Below, one piece after another: positions 35,745 through 47,086 of a stretch of DNA of 64,000 nt. The notes below the pieces were generated by a model. The model was not told where the DNA came from, ran no database searches, and was given only the letters and a program-made list of their open reading frames with translations. The stretch's first letter is position 1. Each line of letters opens with the position of its first letter. Location: contig JAHQIW010002032.1 of NCBI GenBank assembly GCA_019055375.1, forward strand, positions 1 to 64,000. Reading direction: 5' to 3'. The DNA is from Parelaphostrongylus tenuis (Eukaryota > Nematoda > Chromadorea > Rhabditida > Metastrongylidae). The translations under genes and the position numbers were made by a program.

Positions 35745-36240
35745 CCCTGAAAAGCCACCTTAAAAAAGCCACCTTGAAGATACCACTCTTTATCGCCCAT
35801 CATCCGGTGAGGAATTCCAAAAACAGTATCGAAAATTGAACCAACAATGGATTGAAATAGCGAGCTCAACTGGTTCAAAGCCTTTCGTTATCTGTCAACT
35901 AAAACTTAGTCCGCCATCATGTCCCGTCGTATACTTACCTATTAAAACTCATAAGTTGGTATGCACTGATGATCTTTTGTCTACTAATCCATCAAATTTC
36001 AAAGTTAGACCCATCATCAGCTGCGTTGGCGGACCAACGGACAGGATAACGTGGTTTTTAAACCTAATACTAGTCCAATTACTGAAGCACATTCCAACCC
36101 ATCTCACGAACACCCAAATGTTCCTAAACCATTTACGTAACGCGTCCCCCAACAACTCGTACGTGATGGAATCTTTCGACGTAACCGCCCTTTATACAAG
36201 CGGTCGAATGAATCCGCAATGCAAGCCATATACGAGCTTT
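35745..36240 (+). repeat. Inverted duplicate of the Penelope-like RT 5' part
   Basis: Open plus-strand frame that repeats CTDDLLSTNPSNFKVRP through SFDVTALYT almost exactly as in 35270-35740 on the minus strand. It makes a fold-back of about 470 bp per arm. Few differences separate the arms (one is DHLRN to NHLRN), so the duplication happened at or after insertion. Confidence 0.9.
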
Positions 36241-36359
36241 GACCATTGACCATCAGATTTCAATAAAAACACTTACTGTCATGTTCTTTAACTTAAGTGC
36301 CATCTGCTCTTTCTTGCTATTCGCTTGCTCCTCCATCGTTTTCAGAGCTTCTTCTTTAC

Positions 36360-36955
36360 ATAAGATCACATAAGACGCGTATGTGGTATGTGGTGATGGC
36401 ATAGTGTACAATGACACTGGTCCATAACCACTTTCAGTCGATGGAGTTCGGCTAGTAGACCAAAACAATTCATAAAATCGACTGTTTCTAAAACCTCGTA
36501 ATAAACATTCAAAATAATTCCAAAAAAAAAATCGGTGAAACACCGGTGTATGGCCCTGGCGTACCAACCTCGTTTAGGCTTAAAACATTCTTTTTTTGAA
36601 TTATTTTGAATGTTTATTACGAGATTTTAGAAACAGTCGATTCAATGGATTAGTTTTGTCTACCAGCCGAAACCATCGACTGACTGACGGTGATGGACCA
36701 GTGTCATTGTACACTATGCCATCACCACATACCACATGCGCCTCCCTCCTTGCTACAATGCAGGGCTTAATGTGGGGCGGGGGTCACTGACGAGGAGGAC
36801 GAACCTCCAAAACACCGGTGTATGGCCCTGGCGTACCAACCTCGTTTAGGCTAAAAACATTCTCTTTTTTGGATTATTTTGTATGTTCATTACGAGGTTT
36901 TAAAAACAGTCGATTTATGAATTGTTTCGGTCTACTAGCCAAGCTAAGTTTAGTT
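36360..36955. repeat. Local direct and inverted duplications in the coiled-coil gene
   Basis: AACACCGGTGTATGGCCCTG plus the next 100 bases occurs at 36539 and again at 36812 in the same orientation. A segment with CAATGACACTGGTCCAT...AACCTCGTAATAAAC at 36408-36522 recurs inverted at 36596-36720 and in part at 36865-36945. The copies include coding sequence of the exon that ends at 36277, so the upstream edge of that exon is uncertain. Confidence 0.7.
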
Positions 36956-38439
36956 TCGCCAATTCTTCTTACAGTGTTGGAATACCAGCCTGTAGTTTGT
37001 GCATCAGACGTCATTGCCTCTGAAGTAGATTTTTCATGAGCAATCGGATATAAGATAGAAAAGTACAATATGCTCAAGGAAAGTGCAGAAAATCGCTAAT
37101 AAAAACAAGATTGCAATCTATAGAAAGAGCCATTCATACCACTTTCAGCGTCTACGTGAGACAGAAGTTCAATCTTCGTTTTAAGCTCTTTTGACAGTTC
37201 AAGAGTTTGCTTGCGTTGATTTTCAATATATTGAACAGCCACAAAGATTGCCTTAATAGAACAAATGAAATAGTGAGCAAAAATGGAAAAATATTCGGAA
37301 ATGGAGCAAACTAAATAAAAAACGATAGGAAATGGAAACAAACTGTTAAATCAAATGCTGCCATGCGATCTGATAGTTCTTTCCGATTACTGCCTTGCTT
37401 TGCTCGCATTTCTAAAGACAGAGTTCAAACCATTCACTCAGAACGATTATTTGTCACTCACATAAGAAACACTCCTCATGTTTTTGAGCTAATTTTCCTG
37501 TGATGATAATATAAACCATCGTGGTGTTCGACAATAGCAGTTTCTCAAAATGATATTTTGATCGCTACAACAGTTGAAAGCTGTCAAAATTGTTAAGTTT
37601 TCATCTAAGTATGACTGGAAATGATTGGAACAGTAAACAGGTTAGTAACAAACCTGCAATAAGACCGGGTGTTACTAGCGCAGGAGGTTGTTTGAGATCA
37701 TTAATATCATTACGCAGTTTTCTCTCAAGCTCCTCAATTTTTGACATTTGTGTTCGCACAGCACATAATTTCGTTTGGACAGTGAAAATTGCACATTCAA
37801 ACAATTTATGCACGATTTCTACACAGTAATACTGAAAATGCTCAAAAAAGTCTAACAGGGAGAACAACTTAAACTCAACCACCACACAGATTCTGAGAAA
37901 ACTGGGAAGCACTGAACATCAACAACCAAACCTTCATCTTTATTGACCGCTTGGCTAGCACATTCCAAAGCTAAGTTTCCAATTCACTCGACAACTTCTT
38001 GGCCTTGAAATCTAGGTGTTAGAGAATTCGAATGCGACTCAAACTTATGTAAAGCCTAGGAGAAACTTGTGAGGAGCAAGGTTGTTTCTACAGAACAAAC
38101 CGAGTAAGATTCACAGCTACATTCTCCATTACGCTCTTGCGTTGAGACTCGGAATTTTCTCGCTTTTTATTCTGATGCTTATCCACTTCTGTATATCTTG
38201 CAAGTTCTTTTTTCACATTGGCGATAACTTTCTATATCAGATATGAGAGAATCAAAAATCGGAAGCCACAAAATACAAAAACAAACTTTAAGGAGTAAGA
38301 AATTCAAAGAAGAGAGCCTCGAGTAGTTCACCTTTTCCATACCAATAATTCGATCCAACTCCTCTAAGCGGACTCTATCTGTCGCAGACTGCGATTCCAA
38401 AGCATTGAATTCCTTAATGAAATTGTCCATCTTCACCAA

Positions 38440-41295
38440 TAACGTACTTGTCCTTCACAGAAATTGCAGATGATCTGAAAGCATATGTGACCCAATCTAG
38501 AGCATTTCAATCAGTGGTGAGTAGAAGCTACACTCTTCACAAATCATGACAACGGCGACAAAGAAACTATGCTTTCGAGTCAGGAGAATTTAGATATAAA
38601 GGATTCATGGTGAATTAAGTGGGAAATTCGACAAAACTATAGCTGCTTATTCAGCTTGATAAGAAAACATCTCAAATATGACATCGATGAAGAAATCTTG
38701 TAGAGAAGGTGAAGTTAAGGCCTTTACCTAAAGAAACGAGCCTTGAAGTTGATGACTACATTCGAATGGACCTTCCAATCGGCTATGTTTGAAAGTTCGT
38801 TTGAAATTTGATATACTCTGAAAGAATATTCCAAGCCCTCCAGAGATCTAGTGCGCCATGGCATAAGCACGTTTTGTCGCTTTTGTATGCCTTATCAGTC
38901 CACGTGCCCCAGGGCTTACCCTACCACTAATAACAGCGGAGCAGAAGACGTAACACTCTAGACAAAGTGAAGTATCACATGATCTTGCGCCTAAAGTGGT
39001 TGGAAGTCGATGGTTCACGGCTGTTAAGAAAGCATCTAACAATACCTTCTACTATTAAATCAAACTATATTAAATTTTTTTTGCGATGTCTCAAATATAA
39101 TCGATTGTTAGGCATTGTTGTTGCTTCCTAACATTCATAAGCCATCGACAATTAATCACTCAAAACTGCAACATCAAGTGATATTTCACTTCGTTTAGAT
39201 TGATACATCTTCGGTGCTGCTGCTAACTGTAAATGGTGTATGCCGTTGGTATGTGAAGTTGATGGAGCATCTATACACACACTATGTTATTTCTGACCTT
39301 ACTACATATATCGTACTGTCTAGATGTTTACAACGTCACGTCTTAGACGTAGGGAGTTATGCCTTTGTTTGAACAATAAACCAACAATATGGTTAGAGCA
39401 GTATATAGATGGATAAGAAAAGATAAAGAGTTGGGATTACCACCTATTTTTGTTAACATCAGGCAAAAGATTGCATTATGCACATGGGTGATCGGAGCAT
39501 CAAAATAATAGGATTTTGATAGAAATTCCATTGTAGAACATTACAAAATTAACACAAGAAGAAGTCAACGGTGTCACTTTGCTAGTTGTAAGGAGATCAA
39601 AATCGTTTCACTCATTAATTTCAACCATGGCTCTTGAATATTCGTCCGAGACAAACCGGTCACACAGGGTCGTTAATCATTGCACTGAAATAAGTATTGA
39701 TGTAGTAATAAGGGAAAAACGCTTAAGCAGATTCAGGCAAATGATATAAAAGAGCCTTTTCGAAGACTCGAGTGTGCGAAAAAGAATACACGCCTCCCCC
39801 CCCCCCCCCAAGACAGATAAACAGCATGATTTATGCATAGTTTAGAATTTGATTAGCAAGTGCATAGAGCACTTTGATTAAAGAGAGCGTTTCATGATAA
39901 GTAGAGAAGGAGTATCTATGACCATGTAAAACAGAAAGAAGGAATTTAAAAAAGTAAAAAAGCTACAAAACTGACAGCGATCTCTGCAGGATTGATGTTA
40001 ATCGATATAAGACTAAACTGAATGTGCAAAAATTAGAAATATAAAATAAAAGCAAAATAGCAAAGATTCAAAATTGCAGATCATCAATAATACCCACGTC
40101 AGCATCAGAATTATTGACACTGGTGGAAAGTTGTAAGGTCATCGACTTTTTTTCCAGTCTAAGCGTAAGCCTAAGCCTAAGCTCATGCCTAAGCGTGGTT
40201 TCGTAACATCTTATTCACAACAATCAATTCAAACAATTTTCAAAATTTATGGGACCACAACTCCCTACAAAAGCCGAATAACTTTATTGTGCTTGGGTGG
40301 TTCTTCCTGTGTTCCCGATGATTTTCACCTATTACCACTTGAATCTTCCGCGAAGGAGATATTTATATTAATCAAGTAATTACGAAGTGAACCTTCTTTA
40401 TTAAGATAAGTAAGGGAATGGAGCCAAGAAGTTATGGCTAAGACGATGGTATAATTAAGAAAGAGAGCACCAAAAGCTCTTAGAGTATGCAGTTAAAATA
40501 TTTTCAGTTACCGCAAGAATCAGAATTTTTATATCAGACATGAAAGTAGGAAAAGAGTCAGAACTGATGAGCATGGGAACCCATTCCCGCAGAAGAGGGA
40601 CTTCTTCCGGATGGGCAGGATATCAAAAAGAGGATTCGAAATACAGCAGATTCACAAAACAAGTACAATGCGAAAAATGGACTAAAAATAAGGAAATGAG
40701 TGAGAATGAGAAATAAAAAATAGGAAACTTTTTTCCTATACAGACGACGACGGCGACGACGACGACTGCATCCGAGTGGCGATAGTGATGCGTATGCGCC
40801 AGGATTCCTATCGTATAGCCGCAACGGCATGCGCGTCAAGATTACTACTGTATCACCGCAACGGCGCGAACGCCCCTATTTGCGCCCTGTGGCGTCATTT
40901 CCCTTATTCAGGCATGTCATGCACGTGCAGCGCAGCGATTGGAGATCCCAAGCGACACACGAGTGGTTCAATGATTCGAGCCCGCATTCCACCTTCATAA
41001 AGCCTTACCAATCTCTTCGACTCCGGTGAATTACTACCGCAGACCTAATTGAGATAGTAGTATTCACTTGTGAAGCCTGACGTGCCCATGTATCAGGCAG
41101 ATATGCACTCGTCATCTCTACAATGTCTTGAATGGACTCGAATTCATGACGTATCTCTAGAATCGTATCTGACGTACCTGAAGCCCTCTCTATATGTTCT
41201 GATATGTGTGATCATTACTGATAGAAAAAACCTCGTGGAATTTTCGGTGTGTCAAAGCTACGAACACAAGCATGTTGAGTGGTGAGCAAAACTTT
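38440..41295. other. No gene recognised; simple repeats
   Basis: Upstream of the coiled-coil gene. Contains a C-tract at about 39797-39810, a telomere-like stretch at 40160-40195 and a GAC/GCG triplet run at 40741-40768. The 40776-41029 frames are GC-richer than the flanks and carry a possible decayed tRNA-like B box (GATTCGAGCCCGC at 40974). Confidence 0.4.
40160..40195 (+). repeat. Short interstitial telomere-like repeat
   Basis: TAAGCGTAAGCCTAAGCCTA and the following bases contain imperfect copies of GCCTAA, the complement of the nematode telomere unit TTAGGC. Confidence 0.6.
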
Positions 41296-41369
41296 GAGCC
41301 TCCGGCGGGCATAGAACCCTCGTCTCACTCTTCCGAAGGCGCATAATAACAACAGCACAACCTCGGCTC
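41296..41369 (-). repeat. tRNA-like element, family B
   Basis: Minus strand: GAGCCGAGG at the 5' end pairs with CCGGAGGCTC at the 3' end. GGTTCTATGCCC is a damaged B box. AGTGGTGAGCAAAACTTT flanks it, the usual family flank. Confidence 0.6.
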
Positions 41370-42283
41370 CTTTTCTGTTATCACCTGCTAACACTGATGC
41401 ACATGTATAAGTAATTTTATTACATACAAGCAGACTTTTGGTTGCGCAAAACTGACATAGTCCTTCCTCTAGTACCTGATGTCCCGATTTCTAGACAGAG
41501 TAAAATTTTGAAGCGATCGGATCCCTCTCCATAATCATCATATTTTCATGGTTTTTATTTTAAATAGACCGTCTTCATTCGAATTTCGGGGATTGCCGGA
41601 ATTTTATATTCTGTCTCCTCTCATCCATCATTCGCCAGAGTCTTCGGATTCGCATGTAGGTTCGTTCTCCACTCCGATTTCGCCTTCGTCACGAATATGA
41701 ATGCCGGTTGATTCTTTCTGCCTTAAGGCCAATGGTTGTGCAGCCATGTAACAGTATTCATCGGTCTTGGGGACTTTCTTGATCTATAGCACGGTTGAAT
41801 GAGGACTTTGAACGCATACCAATGGCGGAGCATTATGGCTTACAATCAGTGAGAAGAACAAAACGGGGAAATATCACAAAGTGTCGCTGTTGTTCCTAAG
41901 TCCTACACGGGATTAGACCATCGCCTCCTTCGCGCAACGTTCCGTTTTTCGAGGAAAGGAGAGAAAGCCGCTAAATTCAAACAACGAAGTCCCAGAACTA
42001 TCATAAACTGGGATGTATTCAACCATTAGTCGGCTCTTGGGAAGATACCGTTGTCGACAACATTGACGAAGAATACGACCGACTCGTTGAATATCTTCAC
42101 GTTAGCACTATGAAGGCAGAGAGTCCTAAGGTCACGAAGATACGCTTGCTTCCGCAGACACGCGAGCTGATACGTCAACGTGGAATCGCACGAGCTACAG
42201 CCAAAAGAAACCTCACGTCCGAACTTGCGAAACGCTGCAGAGAAATGATAAAAGAAGATCTTTAAGAGAGAAGAGCAGCAGTT

Positions 42284-43160
42284 ATGGCAAAGCCTGTAGA
42301 AGCTGGGAAGAGCATTCACAAAGCCCAGCGATGCTTAGCCAACTATAGGACCAAGATGATTGCACTCCGATACCCTGACGGGACACGTACAGCTTCAAGA
42401 AGGGCTATGGAGAAAACCATCCACCAATACTGCTTGGATCTCTTCTTTAGCCATGTCCTCTTACCGTCATATAGATTGAAAGAGGACGAATATGTTGTTC
42501 CACCGGTCCTCCCTTCCGAAATCCGACATGCTATATCGTTGCTGAAGAACAGAACAACACCCGGTCCAGATAGGATTAGACCAGAACATCTGAAGAATCT
42601 GCCGCCAGTTCTCATCAACAACCTGGCTCGGCTCTTCACTCGCTACCTGTCAGAATGCAAGGTGCCTATTCAATGGAAAACCAGCAAGACCGTATTGTTG
42701 TTCAAAAAGAGGACCTTCACGACATATGCATTTGTCGCCCAATCTGCTTGCTGTCCGTTGTCTATGAACTCTTTACTCGAGTCATCCTAAACAGCATTGA
42801 CAGAACGCTGGGCGAGGACAGCCATGCGAATAAGCAAGGTTCCGAAAAGGATTCAGTACCATAGACCACACCCACACGATTACAAGACTCATTAAAGTTT
42901 CACGAAAGTGCAAACAACCACTCTGTCTCACTTTTGTCGATCTGAAGAAAGCCTTTGATTCATTGGAAACAGAAGCGGTTATAGAGGTTCTGGATAACCA
43001 GGACGTCCCTACTCGGTACATAATGATCCTTCGTGAGCTTTATGAAGATTTCACGACCAAATAATCCCCATTCTACAACAATATCACCATTGACGTAAGA
43101 AGAGGGGTTCGACAAAGGCGATACAATTTCGCCAAACTATTCACTGCCACCCTATAAAAC
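42284..43160 (+). pseudogene. RTE reverse transcriptase, N-terminal half, frameshifted
   Basis: First frame (42284-42790) has ...LPSEIRHAISLLKNRTTPGP and RIRPEHLKNLPPVLINNLA. A frame change near 42700 continues as CRPICLLSVVYELFTRVILN. Another near 42850 leads to FSTIDHTHTITRLIKVSRKC and the catalytic CLTFVDLKKAFDS. A stop in FTTK*SPFY and a change in the VRRGVRQRR block end the region. A degraded GVRQGDTISP motif (RQRRYNF) would itself impair RT. Confidence 0.9.
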
Positions 43161-43163
43161 GTC

Positions 43164-44051
43164 ATGCGATCAATGGAATGGGACGAAATGGGAGTGAAAA
43201 TTGACGGTCAACAATTAAACCATCTTCGCTTTGCTGACGATATCGTTCTCATGACATTGAACATCAGTCAAGCGGAACGAATGTTGACCGATCTCGATAA
43301 CGCCTGTGGAAAGATTGGTCTTCAACTAAATCTAACGAAAACAATGTTCATGAGGAACGGACGGGTTTCGAATACCCCATTCACAATCAACGAAACGACA
43401 ATCTCCGATTGCTCCAGTTACGTCTATCTAGGTCGTGAAATCAACATGATGAACGACCTAGCTCCAGAGTTGAGCAGGAGGAAGCGAGCGGCTTGGGGAA
43501 CGTTTAAGAGCATCGAAGATGTAGTGAAGATGACAAAGAACATCCGACTCCGTATCCACCTTTTCGACTCGACATTTATCCGTGCCCTAACGTATGCAGC
43601 AGAAACCTGGTCGCTACGTAAGCAGGATGAAAGATCACTTGGAGTTATCGAACGCGCAGTCGAAAGGTCGATGCTAGGAGTATCCCGTATCTCGCAAATG
43701 AGAGAAAGGATCCGAAGGTCGGAGCTACGTCAACGATCGAAGATCAGAGACGCCGTTCTACACGCCAGGATATCAAAAATAAGGTGGGCCCGACACGTGA
43801 TGCGCTTCAACGACAACCGATGGACAAGAGCCGCTACCGACTGGATTCCTCGGGACGTCAACCGCTCTAAAGGAAGACCACTGACCCGTTGGTCCGATTT
43901 ATTTACGAAAGCTATAGAAGAAGGATATGATGCTCAGCGAATCCCTACAGCGAGGAGGACCCACTGGGCCACTCTTGCACGCGATAGGGAAGAATGGAAG
44001 AGTTGCTGGTATCCGCTCGGGTCACTCGACGATCAACGGGACGACAGGTGA
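43164..44051 (+). pseudogene. RTE reverse transcriptase, C-terminal half, open
   Basis: A 295-codon uninterrupted frame. Residues 21-30 (LRFADDIVLM) hold the catalytic FADD box. QLNLTKTMFM, a VYLGREI thumb block, an ETWSLRK block and a C-terminal WARHVMRFNDNRWTRAATDW / GRPLTRWSDLF region follow, as in RTE elements of strongylid nematodes. It is the best-preserved coding piece of the LINE, but it lacks its own upstream half in frame. Confidence 0.92.
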
Positions 44052-44229
44052 TACAGGTGATGCAGGTGATACAGGTGATCCCAGGGAAGCTGACTGAACG
44101 AAAATGCACTGTGCAGCACTGGCTTGGTACAGCGGGAGGCCACTGCGAGCCGATGTAAAAGCCAGCTGTTAAATGTTGGTGGCAGATAGCTATGATAGAG
44201 GTGTTGACGATTAATGGTAGCGAAGCGGT

Positions 44230-44296
44230 GGGCTCGATGGTGTAAAGGTAAGGTACCGGTATGGGCGAAACACGAGTTCAACTCCCATCTTGAGTC
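44230..44296 (+). repeat. tRNA-like element, family A
   Basis: GGGCTCGATGGTGTAAAGGTAAGG and CGAGTTCAACTCCC (B box). The tail GTATAACTGAAACGTCATAACATTGCGAAAAAG matches the tail after 25733. It lies 65 bp downstream of the LINE. Confidence 0.6.
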
Positions 44297-44456
44297 GACT
44301 CCTTTAAGTATAACTGAAACGTCATAACATTGCGAAAAAGCATTAAAAACGTAGGAAAGCTCAGATTTATACGGTCTTTTTTAATTGACTGCTTGTTCAG
44401 CAGTGTCATGGTTTTGCAGTTATATATCCAAGGATCTGAGTAATATGTAGAGCTTT

Positions 44457-44527
44457 CGACCCCCAGACGTAAGTTGAACCTGAGTTCCACCCGCACCGGT
44501 GGCGCATGCTAGCATTACACCACCGGT
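44457..44527 (-). repeat. tRNA-like element, family A, opposed
   Basis: Minus strand GACCGGTGGTGTAATGCTAGCATG and AGGTTCAACTTACG. It forms a head-to-head pair with 44744-44816. Confidence 0.55.
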
Positions 44528-44743
44528 CATCACTTTGCCACCACTTTTTCTTCCATATTTTTGAGGGGTTGGTTTACCAATAAAACTGCCAAACTAAAGG
44601 ATTTTTTGGAAAGTATAGATATCACATCCATTAACTGTCAGCCTAGCTGGGCTAGTTGCGTTATACTTGAGAGACAGGTCTGGTGAAGTCGGTCACTGGC
44701 AGCTTCAATAGTCATATCGTAGAAAGAATGTTAGCAAAACGGT

Positions 44744-44816
44744 GGTCTTCTTGGTGTAGTGGTAGCAGGCGACCCCGGTGTAGGTGGAACGCAGCTTCAA
44801 CTCCCGACTGGGGTCG
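44744..44816 (+). repeat. tRNA-like element inside terminal inverted repeats
   Basis: TTGGTGTAGTGGTAGCAGGCG and GCTTCAACTCCCGA. The flanks GAATGTTAGCAAAAC and GTTTTGCATATCGCTCAACATTC form an imperfect inverted repeat. Confidence 0.6.
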
Positions 44817-45094
44817 AAAGTTTTGCATATCGCTCAACATTCATAGACATATTTGATGGATTTATCGGGAAAGACATTTCGTATGTTTGTACTGATGACG
44901 TTGTTTTTGTGAATCTTAGGATTCGCAATGAACTGTTAAAATTGGACGAGAATTCCAGGAGTGTACGTATGAAGCCAAGATCATTTTAGGTAATTCTTTT
45001 TATCCTTTAACTTTCTATTTGGTATTTTGTACCATGCACATTTATTAAGTAGCTACTTGCTACAGCAATTATTCTATAATATAATAATGGAAGA

Positions 45095-45370
45095 GCGCAT
45101 GTGGCGCTGTGCTTAGAGGTGCTCTACGTCGAACACAAGGTCAATATTTCGATCCTGCTCTCATGGCTCACCTAGCCATCCATCCTTTCGGGTCGGAAAA
45201 TTGGCACCAGACAGGTCTCAGACTTGTCTGGGAGGATAAACAACACTGACTCGGTTCAGCGGGAGGCCACCGCGAGTCATTGCGAAAGCCAGATATGCAT
45301 TCAATCACCTCAAACGAAGTTGAAAATTGAAGTCGAATGCATGGCGCATCCCTCAGGGATTGATCAACTT
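45095..45370 (+). mobile_element. SINE (family C), copy 1
   Basis: The 5' part is a degenerate tRNA-like head (GTGGCGCTGTGCTTAGAGGTGC, ATTTCGATCCTGC). The body runs CTCATGGCTCACCTAGCCATCC through CTGGGAGGATAAACA. The end CAGCGGGAGGCCACCGCGAG...GCCAG (45241-45293) is shared with the 3' tail of the RTE LINE. Other copies are at 58430 and 59815. Confidence 0.8.
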
Positions 45371-45375
45371 TTTTT

Positions 45376-46015
45376 TAATGATACGGTAATTAACAGTTAG
45401 GTTGAGTGAGTAAGTTTATCTTTAACCAATTCACGTTCCCGTGCGTAAGGCGGCCACGTGAACTGATCACGCGCTACATCTTCACGCGTCCATATGCTCA
45501 AAAAATTGATGATCATCGCGCCATCGAACGCGGCCGCCTCAAGCACGGGAATTTGAATAAGTAAAAAATCTACTTGCTTGTAACAATATGTGCTTTTATT
45601 CATCGTTGTTGCTTCGATAATCGTGGTGTTTTTGTGAATACATGCATGAAGGTTTGACTGTCATAAATAAAGATCCTAGGGTGAGATGAAGATAAGCGTT
45701 ACCATTCCGAACCAATCGTTACAAGGATATCGCAGTGGAAATGGTACCATTCTTCTTGTGCACGATGATATATTAATTCCTCATCGAGCTCACTAAATCT
45801 GCTATTACCTGGATTCGGAAAGATAAAAACACTCTATGTCAGAAATGTGGCGCTCTTTGTCTTTTTAGGAAGATAATCCGTTGTATGGCTCTGTATGTGA
45901 CAGAATACTTATAGAACCTTCTCAATACTCTTTTCTCATTGACAAACTAATTTCCCTTTCATATCGGCATCACGAATCAAGCAAATACTCCTTGATGACT
46001 GAGCGATGGCACGAA
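45376..46015. other. No recognisable gene
   Basis: A frame at 45881-46174 overlaps the dispersed repeat that follows and lacks a motif. Confidence 0.4.
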
Positions 46016-46785
46016 TTTGATGAAAAACTTTTTCATTGGGACAACGTTACAAAGCGTTTTCTTTTCTTCAGACTGATTTGTCCGAGCAAATGCTCTACAA
46101 TCGTTCGTCCTCGTTGTAATGCTTGTCTTCCTTGTCGTTCGAGTCGGATTTACATTGGAGGAGCCCCACTCTAATGAGAACTCTCTTGGCATTGTTCTTT
46201 TTGTACAGGCAGGTTGTTAACAATAATGATCGCACGCTCATAGAGGGAGCATTGCCATGTGAGCTCTCAATTGAGCGGTGCTGCTCCTCCGGTAATTCGT
46301 TCCAAATGAGAACGTACGCAAACGCCAGGGCGAGGATGAGCGACTGTGGAGCATGTGCTCGGTTTAGTTGACTATGAAGAAAAGTAAACGCGTTTGAATG
46401 CTAACCGAATGAAGAAGACTCTTCTATAATACTTCATGCTTTCGCTTAATCACCCAAGAATATGTGATTGATTTTTCATGCCGAAGTCGGTGGTAATAGG
46501 TTCTTCAATTATCTAAGGCTATGTATCAGCAATAATTCATACCGAGTGCTGCAGGATGGATTCTGTGTTGAAAGGCAGATTTTTATCAGCGAACATCCAT
46601 TATCATCAAAATTTTTTCTGTATAGCACTGCCAAGTAAATCTCATCTAAGCAATGCTCCTATGAGGAAGATCCGACTTAAACAAGCGAAGAAGAACATCA
46701 CAGCGAGGACGAACGACTGTAACGACTGTGGAACATTGGCTCGGATCAGCTTATTTTGAAGAAGACGAAACACATTGAAATAATA
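46016..46785. repeat. Three diverged copies of a dispersed repeat
   Basis: Copies lie at 46020-46170 (minus), 46230-46400 (plus) and 46590-46785 (plus). Each contains GCGAGGACGAACGACTGTxxA and, downstream, a TGAAGAAxAxxAAAxxCxTTG stretch. A fourth diverged copy is at about 4300-4450. The short frames here follow the repeat and do not indicate genes. Confidence 0.65.
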
Positions 46786-47086
46786 CCCAAATAAATACTT
46801 CTTTTGGAACAAATTTGTGTTTCCACTTGATAACCAAAGAAATGTGATACGTTTACAATTTCAATAGTCACGTTTGCCACATGACATTTGCTCTCGCACT
46901 GTCAATGGATTCGCATATTGCGCCGAGGTTCCATTTACGATTTCAATTTGGACTATTCACTTTAATCTTGGAATTAGCCGCTCAGTAACCCTACCTTGCC
47001 CTCACGCTCTTTCCTCAAGTAAATTGACCTGTACAAAAGTTCACCAACAACAGTTTCACTCAAACATTTATGTCGGAATCGACCAA

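Larger units (their letters stand above)
33819..36240 (-). mobile_element. Penelope-like retroelement, minus strand, with inverted 5' fragment
   Basis: Read 5' to 3' on the minus strand: RT (35740-34499), GIY-YIG endonuclease (34498-33990) and a hammerhead tail (33853-33819). Upstream, 35745-36240 is a reverse-oriented duplicate of the RT start, pairing with 35270-35740 around the centre at about 35740. Penelope-like elements are known for such inverted 5' fragments and for hammerheads. The RT N-terminus is missing and the coding region has several frameshifts, so this copy is not autonomous. It sits in an intron of the coiled-coil gene, in the same orientation as that gene. Confidence 0.88.
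31733..38439 (-). pseudogene. Multi-exon coiled-coil gene, probably decayed
   Basis: Not recognised. Minus-strand exons with matching splice phases are 38332-38439 (starts MVKMDNFIKEF), 38121-38231, 37654-37831, 37344-37411, 37140-37251, 36973-37019, one ending at 36277 before GTAAGT, 33041-33199, and a possible last exon at about 31733-31880. Phases run 0-0, 0-1, 1-0, 0-1, 1-0, which chance would not give. The predicted protein is charged and heptad-like throughout (for example KIEELERKLRNDINDLK), with no membrane segments. An exon candidate near 37930-38015 has stops in all frames. Exon 33041-33199 is phase 0 and 53 codons long with two TAA codons, at codons 6 and 37. A Penelope-like element fills the intron 33200-36276. 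It is either a pseudogene or a gene with errors in this assembly. Confidence 0.6.
41850..44165 (+). mobile_element. RTE-type non-LTR retrotransposon (LINE), damaged
   Basis: End of an APE-type endonuclease at about 41850-42010 (VVPKSYTGLDHRLLRATFRF in frame), a linker, then RT with breaks near 42700-42850 and 43065-43150, then an intact C-terminal frame. The 3' end carries short ACAGGTGAT repeats (44044-44080). A 50-bp tail at 44114-44165 is shared with the SINE at 45095. The 5' end is truncated inside the endonuclease. RTE LINEs copy RNA by target-primed reverse transcription. This copy cannot be autonomous. Confidence 0.9.

Noticed and set aside
36779..36803. CUGACGAGGAGGACGAACC resembling a hammerhead core
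   Set aside because: GAAA is replaced by GAAC and no stem I or III can be drawn.
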